In this document: piece after piece, positions 25,561-37,832 of the stretch
Layout: the number at the start of each line of letters is the position of its first letter
Numbering within the stretch: the first letter of the stretch is position 1
Assembly (NCBI GenBank): GCA_008692225.1
Contig: VICG01000015.1
Span: 124,001-188,000 of the forward strand
Length of the DNA stretch: 64,000 bases
Direction: 5' to 3'
Origin: Monilinia fructicola
Lineage: Eukaryota; Ascomycota; Leotiomycetes; Helotiales; Sclerotiniaceae
Notes under the pieces: model-generated
What the model was told of the DNA's origin: nothing
Seen by the model: only the letters and a program-made list of their open reading frames with translations
Databases searched by the model: none
Program-made: the position numbers and the translations under genes

Positions 25561-25796
25561 TTAGATATAGATATTAGATATTAGATATTAGATATTAGAT
25601 ATTAGATATTAGATATTAGATATTAGATATTAGATATTAGATATTAGATATTAGATATTAGATATTAGATATTAGATATTAGATATTAGATATTAGATAT
25701 TAGATATTAGATATTAGATGTTAGATATTAGATATTAGATATTAGATATTAGATATTAGATATTAGATATTAGATATTAGATATTAGATATTAGAT
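25561..25796. repeat. heptanucleotide array (AGATATT)n
   Basis: About 33 near-perfect tandem copies of AGATATT over 235 bp, with one AGATGTT variant near 25718. Not a telomere unit. Confidence 0.95.
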
Positions 25797-26459
25797 TTTT
25801 AATACTAGATTTTTAATTTAGATATTTAAATACTCAAATCCATAATAACTTCCATCCTTCAATCTCCATCCCTACATCACCAGAACTACTAAACAAACAA
25901 GGAAGAATCCACGGTAAACTCCTTTCATGCCATGAAATCAACACGACTTTCCTTCAATGCCACTTGATTTCAACTGCGGGACGATCTATGGTGGAGGAGT
26001 GGAACGTGGCGAAGGGTAGATAGATGATAGATCCTATAGTATCACGGCAGAATCTAATCTTTTAAAGGAGATCCTATAATAGGATGCTTCCAAAAGTATA
26101 GATAGAATGTAGATGGCATTAAAGTAAAATGATATCAATTTCAATGGTATAACAGTAATTTATTTACCAACAAATCTAACCCCCCTCCACACAAATCTAA
26201 TATACCTAGGTACCCACCTACCTACCTCCATCCTACCCTCCCCAAAACCCACTCCCAAAACCCACCACCCCATCTTCCAACCAACCTCTCAGCTACCAAC
26301 CATCCAGAAAGCATCAAACCCCAGCTACCAACCAACAAATCGAAACCCGAGCCTGCATCTGATCAAGAATTCTCCGAGGGATATAATAATTCGCAGCGAG
26401 CCATATAATAACGCAATACATATGTACATATATATATACATATATATTACATAACATAT

Positions 26460-26501
26460 ATACATACATACATACATACATACATACATACATACATACA
26501 A
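26460..26501. repeat. tetranucleotide microsatellite (CATA)n
   Basis: About ten CATA units, preceded by alternating TATA/CATA sequence from 26415. Confidence 0.9.
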
Positions 26502-26660
26502 CAATTCAATTTTCGGCTCCAGCTCCAGCTCCAACACCGTTAATATCCGTCCTCTCATCCTCTCATACGCTCATCCTCCAAAGTTCCAAAGTTCCAACAC
26601 ATCCTCCCTCATCTCCCTAACCATTCCACAACGAATCGTTCAGTCCAACTTAATCCAGCT

Positions 26661-26748
26661 CAATCCAATCCAATCCAATCCAATCCAATCCAATCCAATC
26701 CAATCCAATCCAATCCAATCCAATCCAATCCAATCCAATCCAATCCAA
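26661..26748. repeat. pentanucleotide array (CAATC)n
   Basis: About 17 perfect copies of CAATC (reads as repeated CCAAT). Note that CCAAT is also the core bound by the fungal CCAAT-binding complex; any regulatory role is speculation. Confidence 0.95.
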
Positions 26749-27195
26749 ACCCCAACTCATTCATTATCCCATATCGATATCGTTCATTGCAGGGTATGCC
26801 TGGGGCGTCGTTATGCATATGTATATAATGATCTTGGATATCTATCTAACTATCTAGCTATCTACCTACCTGCCATATCATGTCAAGTCATATATGTCAT
26901 GTAACATCATTGCAAAGCCGAGAACACAATGACATATAAGGAATTCTCTCTCGCTTTGTGACCAATGCCAAGTTTGTAAAATGTACAGTGAAGAAAGGTA
27001 AAGAAAGCAAATCAAGACATCCCTAAACACCTGGACCCTCAAACACCTGTACCCCCAAATACCTATACCCGAACCCCTAAACACCATACCATGCCATTTC
27101 TTGACCTTTCAAAATGCTCCTGGTGCTCCCATCATTCATACCAGTCAAACTCCCTTCCCTCCCAACTCCCAATTCCATGCAATACAATGATAATT

Positions 27196-28858
27196 CTAGT
27201 TCGTCTCTGAAAAACTCTCTAGGCCTTTCCAACCCAACCAACATGTAAGAAAAAAATCAAATATCTTTCCTCCCTTTGCTCCCTCGACTCTTGCAATCTC
27301 CTTGACCATTTTTCTCTTCAATTTTCCATCTCCCTTTAATGCCTCTTTCAAAATCGCTTCTTTGATAACTAAATATGGTTTTGGATTTAGTCTAGTCTTT
27401 TCACAGAGATCTATTTCTCCTGGCGTCAAAAGATGATAATCTGGAGTATTGCAAGGGTTGAGTGGTAATGGTGTGATTGTTGAGAGTGGCTGAACTTGAA
27501 TTGGTTCACGTTTGATGAATACGGGAGATTGTTGTTTGATTCCATTGCTCAGAGGACCTGTACCATTGGGAATATTTTCCTTATCATCGTTGGGTTTGGG
27601 TGTGAGAATCGATTCGGGTAACTCAGGAGCAACCAATGCAGCTGCACCACTTGGAGTTTCGATGACAGGAGGAGGTTTGTTTCTTGCATTTGTAGCAAAT
27701 CTTTCACGATCCATGCTACCCATTGGTTGTGCTTTTTGAATTCTTTGCTGCTTATCCAGTTCAAATTTCTCTCCACTTTTGAGATCTCCTATCTTCATCT
27801 GTCTCCACTCTTGTAATTGTTGGACTGCTAGTCGTAAATTTAATTCATCAATGAGACCTTTGGAGAATTCCTCATAATCATCATGATTCATCATCCTTGC
27901 AAAAGGTTTCGAACGAGCAAGAAGATCCCTCTCTTCTTTTGTCCGCTTTTTATCAAGAGCAATTGCTTTGCGATATTCCAAAAGGTTATGTTCAAATATA
28001 ACCTTTTTGCGATCGGCTCGTTGAGTCAATCGCTGGTTGTAGATATTCATAACCGTCATCTTGAGTTCGAATTCAGGTTCAACCTTTCCTGTGGCAGATT
28101 TGGTTCCTTCACCAGGTTCGAATGCCATGAGTTGAACGGCTTCTTCTGCTTCATTCGCATGTTCGGTTTCGAATTCTAAACGACCTGGCATATAACCTTG
28201 AATTTCATGACATGATGGAACACTTGCTGTGGGCTTTTGTTTAGGTTGAGCAGGAGGGGCATTCTTAGATGCCTCTTTTCTTTCCTCTATTCGTCTCTTC
28301 TTTTGGGCTTGAAATTCTTCTCGCGGTAATGAATCCATTAATTCGGTATCATGAGGACTGGCTCGTTTTGGTAAAGGGAATTTTGGACTATCCAGATAAA
28401 CCTTCTTGTAATGTTCTCGCACTTCATCTTTACTTCGAAACCCTCCAATATGATCCGCGATATCTGCCCAAGATCCTAAACCGTATATCTCACATCCTTC
28501 CAACAATAGCAATTCTTCATCTGCCCCCCAATCTTTTGTATAAATTGGGACTGAATTTTGTTCAATGACTCGAAATGGATGCGTAGCAGGTTGATGTTGC
28601 GAAGAAGACTTTCCATCAGAGAAACATTGTACACATAGGTCATATTCATTGCAAGCAGAGTGGGCGCATCTAATTCGAACCTGTGGTTGGAGGAAGATTA
28701 GATATTTGGTCGAATGATGCGCGGGGGGAGGGGTTATATATCGAAGGTGAATGTAAAAAACATACAGTATTTGTAATATCTGCGGAACATATATCACAGA
28801 CATATTTAACACCACCTTCACCACCTCTCATTGCCGTCTTCTTGCGAATGATACCCAT
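27196..28858 (-). CDS. ADA2: SAGA/ADA complex adaptor Ada2
   Basis: Transcriptional adaptor that partners Gcn5 in the SAGA and ADA histone acetyltransferase complexes. Two exons, 28858-28766 and 28680-27196, joined in phase 0 by an 85-nt intron, give 525 residues. The ATG at 28858 ([16 protein letters not shown]) is preferred over upstream in-frame codons because it starts the conserved N-terminus. Domains: ZZ zinc finger ([12 protein letters not shown] | [20 protein letters not shown], residues about 18-60); SANT/Myb domain ([19 protein letters not shown] ... [11 protein letters not shown], about 85-140); central ADA2 region with [12 protein letters not shown] and [16 protein letters not shown]-terminal SWIRM domain ([20 protein letters not shown] ... 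[15 protein letters not shown]). Intact throughout, in contrast to several neighbours. The C-terminal residues after FDFF depart from what I expect but the frame simply ends there. Confidence 0.95.
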
Positions 28859-29200
28859 TATGAAGGTAGTTGTGAGTATCGACTTTGCGCCAGGGCTGAC
28901 CAATGAGATGAGACAACAATATTGGGAATGGTTATTTGATTAAAGTAAGATATGATTAGTGAAGAGTATTGATCTCTTTGATGGAACGATTTCTTCAATT
29001 AAGAACAAGTATTAAAGTTGTTTTGATGTCGATGGATTTATAAATTGTAGTTTCGAACAATGCGATGAGGTTCCGAGAGTCAAGTGTAAAGAGTGGAGGT
29101 GTGTATCGGTGTGTGGCTTGATGAGGCTTGACGAGGCTACGTACGGTAGGGGAGTGATGAGCTAGAACAAAATTTGGATTACTAGCCACAGCTAGAAAAC
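28859..29200. promoter_or_regulatory. ADA2 upstream region
   Basis: About 340 bp of ordinary composition between the ADA2 start and the A+T-rich block; presumably its promoter and leader. No specific site recognised. Confidence 0.4.
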
Positions 29201-30744
29201 TACTAAAAATAAAAGGCTAATTTAGAAAGGTAACCTTAAAAGTCTCTTTAATTCATAGAGATTTATTATTCTTAAAGCTTTATTCCCTCTTGAAAACAAT
29301 CCTAGATATACCTAGATAAAGATATATACATAGATAAATAATTATATCTATACTTAGTATTACTTATTTAAAAGTATAAATAATATAATTTTTAAATTAT
29401 AATACTTAGCGTTATTTTAAATTAATACTAGACTAATTAAGCGAAAATACATTACTATATAAATTTATACTATAATATATTTCACCTTGAAGAAATTTAA
29501 TTATTAGAATTATAAAAGATAGTTTTATATTTTAAATTTTTTATAAAAGTATAATTATTCTTAAATAGAACCTTAGAATTCTTAAATAACTTCTTTTTCT
29601 TTTACTAACTTTTATAAACTATTAATATCTTTAATTTAATAAAAAAAAACCTTAAATAATATTAAATAGATAGGTATTATTATAATAGATATAAAGAATT
29701 TTTTTATTCGTTAAGTAGAAAATATAAAGCTTTAAGATATAGAGATTAGAATAATTAAAATGATTAATTTTATTAAAAGTTTTTAATAAGCTAAAAAAGG
29801 AGATTTATACTATAAAAGAATTTTAAGATTAAAAACGAATTAATTATAAATACTTTTATTTTTATAATATATAGAAAAATATTATTAATAAAATCTTAAG
29901 GTATTCTTAATTATCTCTTCTTCTATACTTTTATTATTTTTATATTATTATAAAAGTATATACCTTAAGATTTTCTTTATTAAATTCAAATATATATACT
30001 TAGACGGGTTTTAAGAGAGGTATATATAAAAATATAATTTATAATTATTTAATGAAATCTTAATATAATTTTATATAAACTTATAGTATTTTATATTAAT
30101 TATAAAAAATTCATACTCTAAAGCTTAATATTAGATAAATAATAATATAATTAAATTTATTAAACTCTTTTAAATAATAAAATAAAAGCTAAATTTCAAA
30201 TACTTTATCTTAAAATTTTAATATATTTATTTATATTTAAAATATATTTTAAAAAACTAAAAATATTAAAAGATTTATAGGTTTTAAAAAGTTAAATTCG
30301 CTTATCTAGATTATATAAGTATATTTTTTATTAAGAATTTAAATTTTCTACTTTTTATAGATTCGAAGAATCTTAATTCATTAATTTGTTATATTATGTG
30401 ATTATTATACTTGTATTATAAAAGGTTCAAAATGCAAAAATATAAATCTTAAATCCTTAGCGGCTTTTATAATTGATTATAAGTATTCTATGAAAATTCT
30501 AATTGATTAAACATTAGTAAACAAAAAAACCTTAATTTTAATACCGACTTTCTATTCTACCTTTGGAACTTAACTATTTTAATCATTTTCGATCATTTCG
30601 AAGATAATCGACCATTTTAGTCATTTTATTCCGGCTATTCCATTTCGGCTATTCCATTTCGGCCTATTTTATTTCGGTCATTCCATTCCGGCCATTCTAT
30701 TTCAGCTATTATATATAAGCCTATATTATTTCGAAACAATAAAT

Positions 30745-31205
30745 AATTAATAATAAATAATAAATAATAAAAATAATAAATAATAAATAATAATAATAAA
30801 TAATAAATAATAAATAATAAATAATAAATAATAAATAATAAATAATAAATAATAAATAATAAATAATAAATAATAAAAATAATAAATAATAAATAATAAA
30901 TAATAAAAATAATAAATAATAAATAATAAATAAATAATAAATAATAATAATAAATAATAAATAATAAATAATAAATAATAAATAATAAATAATAAATAAT
31001 AAATAATAAATAATAAATAATAAATAATAATAAATAAATAATATAAAATAAATAAATAATAAAAATAATAAATAATAAATAATAAATAATAAATAATAAA
31101 TAATAATAATAAATAATAAATAATAAATAATAAATAATAAATAATAAATAATAAATAATAAAGATAATAAATAATAATAAATAATAAATAATAAATAAAT
31201 AAATA
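30745..31205. repeat. (AAT)n / AATAAATAAT array
   Basis: About 460 bp of AATAAT-type trinucleotide repeat with a few interruptions. Confidence 0.95.
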
Positions 31206-31740
31206 ATTAATAAATAAAGAGGTTTATTATTATAATTATAATAAATACTTTATATATTTTATATATAATTAAAAATATATTAAGAAATATATAAAACTAT
31301 AAAGCTTCTTTATTTAAATTCTAGAAAAGTATTAAATTAAATAGAAAAATATTTAAAAGTAAAAACTAAATAGATTATAAAAAATAAAGAGAATAAAAAA
31401 GAATAAATAGAATAAATTTTAAGAATAAAAAGAATAAAAAGAATAAAAAGAATAAACTCTTAAATAAAAAGAATAAAAAGAATAAAATAGAATTATTATT
31501 AAGAAAATTATATAAATTAATATTAATATTTAAAAGTATTATAGTAAAAGATTTATTATTAAAATATAAAAAGAAATATCAAAAAAAAAGAATATTATTA
31601 AGAATTAATATACTTAATATAGAATATAATTATATTAAATGTTTCTTTATAATATAAAAGTATCTATTCTAAATTAAAAAAGTAGAAAATAAATATATAA
31701 TAATAAAGGATTTTAAAAATAATTTCTTTCTTAAATCTTG

Positions 31741-31742
<2 letters not shown>

Positions 31743-31792
<50 letters not shown>

Positions 31793-31794
31793 AA
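31743..31794. repeat. (TTA)n array beside MITE copy 1
   Basis: About 16 TTA units immediately left of the MITE. Confidence 0.9.
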
Positions 31795-31953
31795 TACTAG
31801 CACTCGCGGAAAATAAATTCTTAGATTATGGATTCGTAGAATTTTATAAGCCTCGAACGAAGTGAGGATTGGGGGTTTGGGGGCTAGCCCTCATTAAGTA
31901 ATAAAATTCGAAGAATCCATAGTCTAAAAATTTATTTTCCGCGAGTGCTAGTA
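31795..31953. mobile_element. 160-bp MITE, copy 1
   Basis: Terminal inverted repeats of about 50 bp, outermost TACTAGCACTCGCGGAAA and its inverse TTTCCGCGAGTGCTAGTA, around a G-rich centre (GGGGGTTTGGGGGCTAGCCC). No coding capacity. Two further copies at 49631-49789 and 55907-56066. The best preserved of the three. Confidence 0.85.
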
Positions 31954-31995
31954 TTAATAATAGTAGTAAATTTTTAATCGATTTAATTCTATATA

Positions 31996-32202
31996 TTATA
32001 ACGAATATTACATGCCTTAGATACGTAATATCTCATCCCGCTATTACGATCACATACTAAAGCAAGTTAATAAAAGTTAATTAACTAGAATAAGAAAGCT
32101 AAAAAAGGAAAAAATCTTTAAGGAATCTAAAGATCTCTTATATATATAGTATCGCTTAGCGTGATGAGATATCACGTGCCTAAGACACGTGATATTCGTC
32201 AC
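31996..32202. mobile_element. two head-to-head fragments of the 162-bp LTR
   Basis: 31996-32040 is a mutated LTR start in one orientation and 32043-32202 a nearly full copy in the other. Both carry the inverted CACGTG words and the TATCGCTTAGCGTGAT segment seen in the intact copy at 55461-55622. G-to-A and C-to-T differences suit RIP. Confidence 0.65.
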
Positions 32203-32765
32203 ACCCGCTTACCTTAGTTTAAGCTAGCCTTAAACTAAATAATACTATATATTTAAAAATCTCTTTTTTCTTTAGTTTTTTTATTTTAATTAATTAATCT
32301 TTATTCACTCGCTTTAATATATAATCGTAATATAATATGCTTTTTTATATACTTATTTATCTATATTAATATAAATTCTAAAACTTTATATTTTTATTCT
32401 TTATATTATATTTATATTGCTTTCTTTTCTATACTATTTTATATATAATATACTCTTTTAATTATATATTTTATTAATACGTTCTAATACTAAGAGAAGG
32501 ACTAATCCTACTTAATATAGGGTTTTATATTAATATATATTATTAATATAATAGATATAAAATTAAATTTTAAGAATCTTTAATAAAGCCTTAAACTTTA
32601 TATTTTTTTATAATTTTAATTCTTAAAATATATATATTATTAAAATTCAAATTAATATATTAATAAAGTATAAAGTTTTCTCTCTAATTAATAACTTTAT
32701 AATATTTTTCTAAAAATTATTTTTATAATATAAAGACTTTATAGAAAGATATTAAAATATTAAGT

Positions 32766-32804
<39 letters not shown>

Positions 32805-33120
32805 CTTATATAAGATTTTATTAAAGTTTTATATTCGATTATATCTTTTTTAAAGTACGTCTAAGTATAATATAAGTTATTTATTTATTAAGTAGTAGGT
32901 ATTAAAATATTTTCATTTACTTATATTTTATTATTTTTTTAAACTTTAATTAAAAGTAAAGAAATAAATAAAATATATATAAAAAAAGAGAAAAGATAAA
33001 AGAAAATAGAAAGAGCAAAATAGAATATCCTATATTAGAGATAAGAGAAGATCTTTATTAGTTTATTTCTTTCTAGAATGATTATTATAGTATAATTACT
33101 ATAAAAAGATATAATTTCTT

Positions 33121-34369
33121 TCTTATACTCTATTATTAGATACTCTATTCATCTACACCTCTCCAGCTACTCCTCTACTTTTCTACCCTTACTCTCTCTC
33201 CTATTCCTTCACTCCTACTTTCACTTCTCCTACCTCTCTCTACCTTTGCCAAGAAAAGATTCACTCCACTCACTCACCTATTTCACTTGCCTCACACTCA
33301 TTTATTCTATTTGGCTTTTACTCATCATTCAATCATTCAATCATTCAATCATTCATTATTCACTTACTCATCATTCAATTCATCTATCGGTAGTCCTTCA
33401 TCCATATCACCCACCACCGTCTATCATTCAATCAGCATATCAGCTTATCACCTTCTCACCATCTCACCATCTCACCCTCTCACCGTAGTACTTCACCATA
33501 TCATCATAACAGCATCACATTACAACATCATACATATCACTTTTTTACTCTTTCTACGCTTGCAACTCCATTTGTTTCGTGCTTCCAAGGTTCACTTCTC
33601 TTTCTTTCTTTTCTTTCCCTTTGGCGGGGCAATCGCCAATCGCCTATGAGGGAGAGAATCGTCTGAAGCTAATTCCCTGACCGCAACGCACTGAACATAG
33701 AACTAAGGAACGAAACTGATTCCGTCCCTCGAAGAAACACCGATACGATAGGATTGGATTGGATTGGATAGGATAGGATAGGACATGATAGGGTAGGATA
33801 GGATAGGATAGGATAGGATACTTTCTTATTACTTACGATTAATACTCAATCTTCAGTCCTCAGTCCTCAGTCTTCAGTCTTCAGTCCTCAGTCCTCAGTC
33901 CTCAGTCCTCAGTACTTACTACTCAATACTTTACTTATTACTTACTACTTACTCAATACTCACGCACTACTTGTTATTCCTTACCAACTTATTACTCGAG
34001 TAATAATTACATTCTCTTCTTACACGACTACACCATTACACTACTACTACACTACTACACTACACACACTACTACACTGCCACTACACCACACTCTCTCA
34101 CCTACTACTACCACTACTACTACCACTACTACCCTCCTCTCCTCTCCTCTCCTCTCCTCTCCTCTCCCTCCCTCCCCATACAACTCAATATACCATACAT
34201 CACAACCAACTTGAAAATTAAATTCAACATCCATTACAACTTTACAATTTAAAATCCTACAATCCTACAATCCTCCTCCTACGACAACAACAACATATCC
34301 TTCTCTTCTTCTTCTCTCTTCCTCCCCCTCCCCCACCCTACCGATACAATTTTGTTCTCCATTCCAAAG
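33121..34369 (+). promoter_or_regulatory. microsatellite-rich promoter/leader of the Sch9-type kinase gene
   Basis: About 1.2 kb, pyrimidine-rich on the plus strand, packed with short tandem repeats: ATTCAATC-type (33325-33375), GGATA (33753-33822), CAGTCCT (33851-33912), CACTA/CTACTAC (34020-34130) and CTCCT (34133-34167). Ends in a CT-rich run just before the ATG at 34370. Likely the kinase's long transcribed leader; transcription start unknown. Confidence 0.5.
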
Positions 34370-36596
34370 ATGTCTTGGAATCTCACCAAGAGTAAGTAAA
34401 ATTCATTCCATCTTCAATTCTTGAAACCATCCAAGTCCACCTACAGACCTACCTCCCTCTCTCCTTGAAACCCCAATCCCATTGTTGATAACCACCATCA
34501 CATTATTTCGAATAAATCCAACTCAATCTCCGTCCCAATATCAAATACATTCAACAGAATTATCGCTAATCATCCCTTCTCGTTGTGTAGAGCTCAAAGA
34601 GACGCATCTCGGTCCTCTAGCATCTACCTTCTCTCGAACGCCATCTTCACAAACCCTCAGAGAATCGTCCAAAGATGAAAAGTCAGGTTCATCGAGTCCT
34701 GCTCCATCTGTCAATGATAATGGTATAGGTATGCGCAAAATGATGGCTGGGTTCATGAAGAGGACGGAGACTGACCTTTGAAAAGCTGCTTCCGAAGCCA
34801 TCGCCAGTCAACCGCAATCTGCTCCTCGACCGGGTATTCTCATCGTGACGCTTCACGAAGGAAACGGTTTCTCTCTGCCAGATCAGTACAAGCAAGTTTT
34901 CAGCAATCATACACAGAATTCATTATCGGCCGGAAATGGCTTTGGGGTCGCAGGTTCAGTTCGTTCAGGAGGTTCAAACCAAGTATCTGGTTCGTATTCC
35001 AACGTAAGACCACAAACATCAGGAGGGGGCATTCAAGTTCCAACCAATCACGGTCGAATTTCTTCCAAATACCTTCCCTACGCATTGCTAGATTTCGATA
35101 AGATGCAGGTTTTTGTCAATTCAGTCGCTGGTTCCCCTGAAAATCCTTTATGGGCCGGGGACAACACTCAATATAAGTTTGATGTTTCAAGAGTTACCGA
35201 ATTAGCCGTTCATTTATACCTTCGAAATCCGAATGCGCCTCCAGGATCCGGTCGAAGTCAAGATATCTTCCTTGGTGTTACCCGCATCAATCCACGATTC
35301 GAGGAGAAGCATAAGTATGTCGAAGATCCAAAAATTGGGGAAGAAGGACAAGGAAAAGGCCGCGGCCGAGTTCGCTAGAAGAGAGAGTACACTGGGACAG
35401 AGTGGACCAGAATGGTTAGACGTGCAATATGGTACGGGAAGGATTCGCATTGGAGTTGAATACGTCGAGAATAGAACGAGAGCATTAAAGATTGATGATT
35501 TCGACCTGTTGAAAGTGGTTGGAAAAGGAAGTTTTGGAAAGGTGATGCAAGTCAAGAAGAAGGATACCCAACGAATTTACGCCCTCAAGACGATTCGAAA
35601 GGCACACATCATTTCACGATCCGAAGTTGCGCATACATTGGCTGAAAGATCCGTCCTCTCTCAAATCAACAATCCCTTCATCGTACCGCTGAAGTTTACC
35701 TTTCAATCACCAGACAAGCTATATTTCGTCTTGGCATTCGTGAATGGTGGTGAACTCTTTCATCATCTTCAAAAGGAATCTCGCTTCGACATCAACCGTT
35801 CCCGATTTTACACGGCCGAACTGCTCTGCGCTTTAGAATGTTTACACGGGTTCAACGTCATCTACCGTGACTTGAAGCCCGAGAACATTCTATTGGATTA
35901 CTCGGGTCACATTGCACTTTGCGATTTTGGTTTGTGTAAACTTGATATGAAGGATGAAGATCGTACCAACACCTTCTGTGGAACTCCTGAGTACTTGGCA
36001 CCAGAACTGTTGTTGGGTCAAGGTTACACCAAGACGGTTGACTGGTGGACTCTTGGGGTTTTGCTCTATGAGATGTTGACTGGATTACCTCTTTCTATGA
36101 TGAAAATACGAATGAGATGTATCGCAAGATTTTGAGCGAGCCATTGAACTTTCCCGGACCGGAAATTGTTTCCACCTGCTGCGAAGGATCTCTTACAGAA
36201 ACTTCTCAACCGCAAACCTGATCAGAGATTGGGTGCCAAATGGTGCTTCAGAGATTAAGGCTCATCCATTCTTCCACAGCATTGATTGGAGAAAATTGCT
36301 TCAGAGAAAGTATGAACCGACGTTCAAACCCAATGTGGTATGTATCATCTCTTGTTCTCTTATCGCATGCATGCAAGACTAATGAAGTACAGACGGATGC
36401 TCTTGATACCAAGAACTTTGATGAAGAATTTACCTCGCAAGCGCCAGCGGATTCATTGGTTGAAGGGGGACAATTATCATCCACTATGCAAGAACAATTT
36501 ACAGGGTGGTCATATAATCGACCGGTTGCTGGATTGGGTGATGGTGGTGGTAGCATCAAGGATCCAAGTTTCGTGGGAAGTGTACAAGATAGATGA
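34370..36596 (+). CDS. AGC-family kinase of the Sch9/Sck1 type with C2 domain, frame-disrupted
   Basis: Cytosolic/vacuolar nutrient-signalling kinase, TORC1-linked in yeast Sch9. Exons 34370-34391 (MSWNLTK), 34591-36337 and 36393-36596; about 655 residues. C2-like domain at 34830-35300 (GILIVTLHEGNGFSLPDQ; KYLPYALLDFDKMQVFV; WAGDNTQYKFDV). Kinase domain from 35490: glycine loop GKGSFGKV, lysine in YALKTIRK, catalytic YRDLKPEN, CDFGLCKL, activation loop TFCGTPEYLAPE. C-terminal tail with hydrophobic motif FTGWSYNRP. Disruptions: an in-frame TGA at about 34780 between TETDL and KAASEAIAS; a shift near 35331 in an AAAA/GGGG run; and three one-base shifts near 36093, 36170 and 36239, mostly in T or A runs. 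All readable domains are conserved, so this looks like a working kinase with sequence errors. Intron 1 is 199 nt, the last 55 nt. Confidence 0.88.
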
Positions 36597-37832
36597 AGTC
36601 ACCAGATGATAAACGGGGTCTGGTATTCTGGAAATGACCAGTGGTATGATGATATGACTTCAACTTAGAACTTAGCTCTGCATCTTTTCTCTCAACATGG
36701 CAAATTCTGAATTATTTGAGGATGATTTTATGATTTGTTTTATGCTTTTGATGTTGTGTTGTATTGTGTTGTACTGTGTTGTGTTGACATTGAACTGCAA
36801 ATCTAAATGACAAAGTCAAAATGACAAAAGATGACAAGAGATGAAATAAATTGATAATCATTCATAATCATCAAATAACATTAACATTAACATTAACATC
36901 AACATCAACATCTCAACAAACCAGTACAATTAATTACCTAATTAGTAGCTACTAGGTAGGTCCACGTGGTCCCTGATTTCCTGGGGGATACTGGAGATGG
37001 ATGGGTTTGGGGGGTTCTTGGGTATTGTTGCTGTTGTTGTGTTGTTGTTGCGGGGGAGAGGAGGAGAGGAGGAGAGGAGAGGAGGAGAGGAGGAGGAGGA
37101 GGAGGAGAGGAGGAGAGGAGGAGAGGAGGAGAGGAGGAAGAGGCGGCGACCAAGGCGACAACGCCAGCGATAAAAACACAGTGACAAAGACCAGGACAAG
37201 AAAAATGAAAAGCAAATCTTGAAAAAGAAATAGTGAAAGAGGAGGGGTTCTCTGATGCTCCGAGCGGTGGCGACGCAGAAGGAGGGGATGATGATGAGAA
37301 GCTAGACCCGAGAAGACGCAGGCAGGTTTGGAAGCAACCATAGATAATATGCAAAGATCACAACTCAACAAGAACCAGCGCGAACCAGCTTGGAGCCTGG
37401 AGACGGAGAGAAAGACATGCCATGCAAAGGCTAAGGAGGAAAAAGAAGGAGGGGAAGGGAAGGCCGAACCTTAACCGCAAACCAGGAAGGCACCACCGGC
37501 GAGAGGCAACCAAATGGATAAACGGCAGAAGATCTGCCTTCCGTATGACCAAGGTTTGCGAGATATCATCTCCTATTCACATACCGGTCTTCTTCAAGAA
37601 CGCATTTCGTTTAGTCAGAAGTTGGCGTTGGTCACCGTCTCGCAGTTGTATGTAGAAGTTCTGTGAAAGCAACCAAAAGAGAGTCGTTTCGGATCAGAAA
37701 TCTCTCACTCGCCCTCAGCCATATGTGTACCATCGATTGTTAACAAATCGAAAGTTGAAAGGGTTATGTTTCATCTGATAGGCACCATAGTACTTGAGAG
37801 CTTCGCATGAACGGGACCACTATAATCATATT
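36597..37832. other. intergenic region with GGA/GAG minisatellite
   Basis: Follows the kinase. TGTTG repeats at about 36740-36790; GAGGAGAGGAG array at 37055-37140. Open frames over the GAG array on both strands are low complexity. A minus-strand frame has a hydrophobic stretch but no conserved feature I can name. Confidence 0.5.
37055..37140. repeat. GAGGAGAGGAG minisatellite
   Basis: Purine-only tandem array of GGAGA/GGAGGA units. Confidence 0.9.

Larger units (their letters stand above)
21642..27195. other. 5.5-kb gene-free region with microsatellites
   Basis: No frame here has a recognisable domain or spliced partner. The longest are the minus frames at 23711-24037 and 24615-25079, the second in a GA-rich low-complexity run. 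Notable are a heptanucleotide array at 25561-25796, a CATA run at 26460-26501 and a CCAAT-unit array at 26661-26748. The last part is the 3' flank of ADA2. Confidence 0.5.
30363..31960. repeat. composite dispersed repeat, copy 1
   Basis: Matches 47886-49795 in order: an A+T-rich head, a CATTTCGG/CTATTCC minisatellite (30610-30720), an AAT array, about 500 bp of A-rich sequence, a TTA array and a MITE. Copy 2 differs by carrying two LTR insertions that are absent here, which makes this copy the empty-site reference. Confidence 0.7.
29997..32867. mobile_element. RIP-decayed element with long inverted termini (R1 family, nested)
   Basis: The left end TACTTAGACGGGTTTTAAGA and the right end (reverse complement TACTTAGACGTACTTTAAAA) are inverted copies. 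Matching arm sequence (for example the aagcgaat / attcgctta words and the TTTATAATTATTTAATGAAATC segment) continues inward. The middle has been filled by a composite repeat, MITE and LTR pieces. Relatives: 54481-55820, 56427-57253, and a right end at 47753. Probably a DNA transposon or foldback family; no transposase is readable. Confidence 0.55.
29201..33120. other. A+T-rich, RIP-like transposon relic block
   Basis: No coding frames. It contains an inverted-terminus element (29997-32867) into which a composite repeat, a MITE and LTR fragments are nested. Simple AAT and TTA arrays make up a large share. Confidence 0.7.

Noticed and set aside
25561..25796. Heptanucleotide array as a CRISPR-like or telomeric array
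   Set aside because: No spacers between units, and AGATATT is not a telomere repeat; a eukaryotic microsatellite.
36938..37371. Minus-strand frames with Pro/Ser/Leu runs and a hydrophobic segment
   Set aside because: The runs are the translation of the GAG minisatellite in all frames; no conserved feature outside it.
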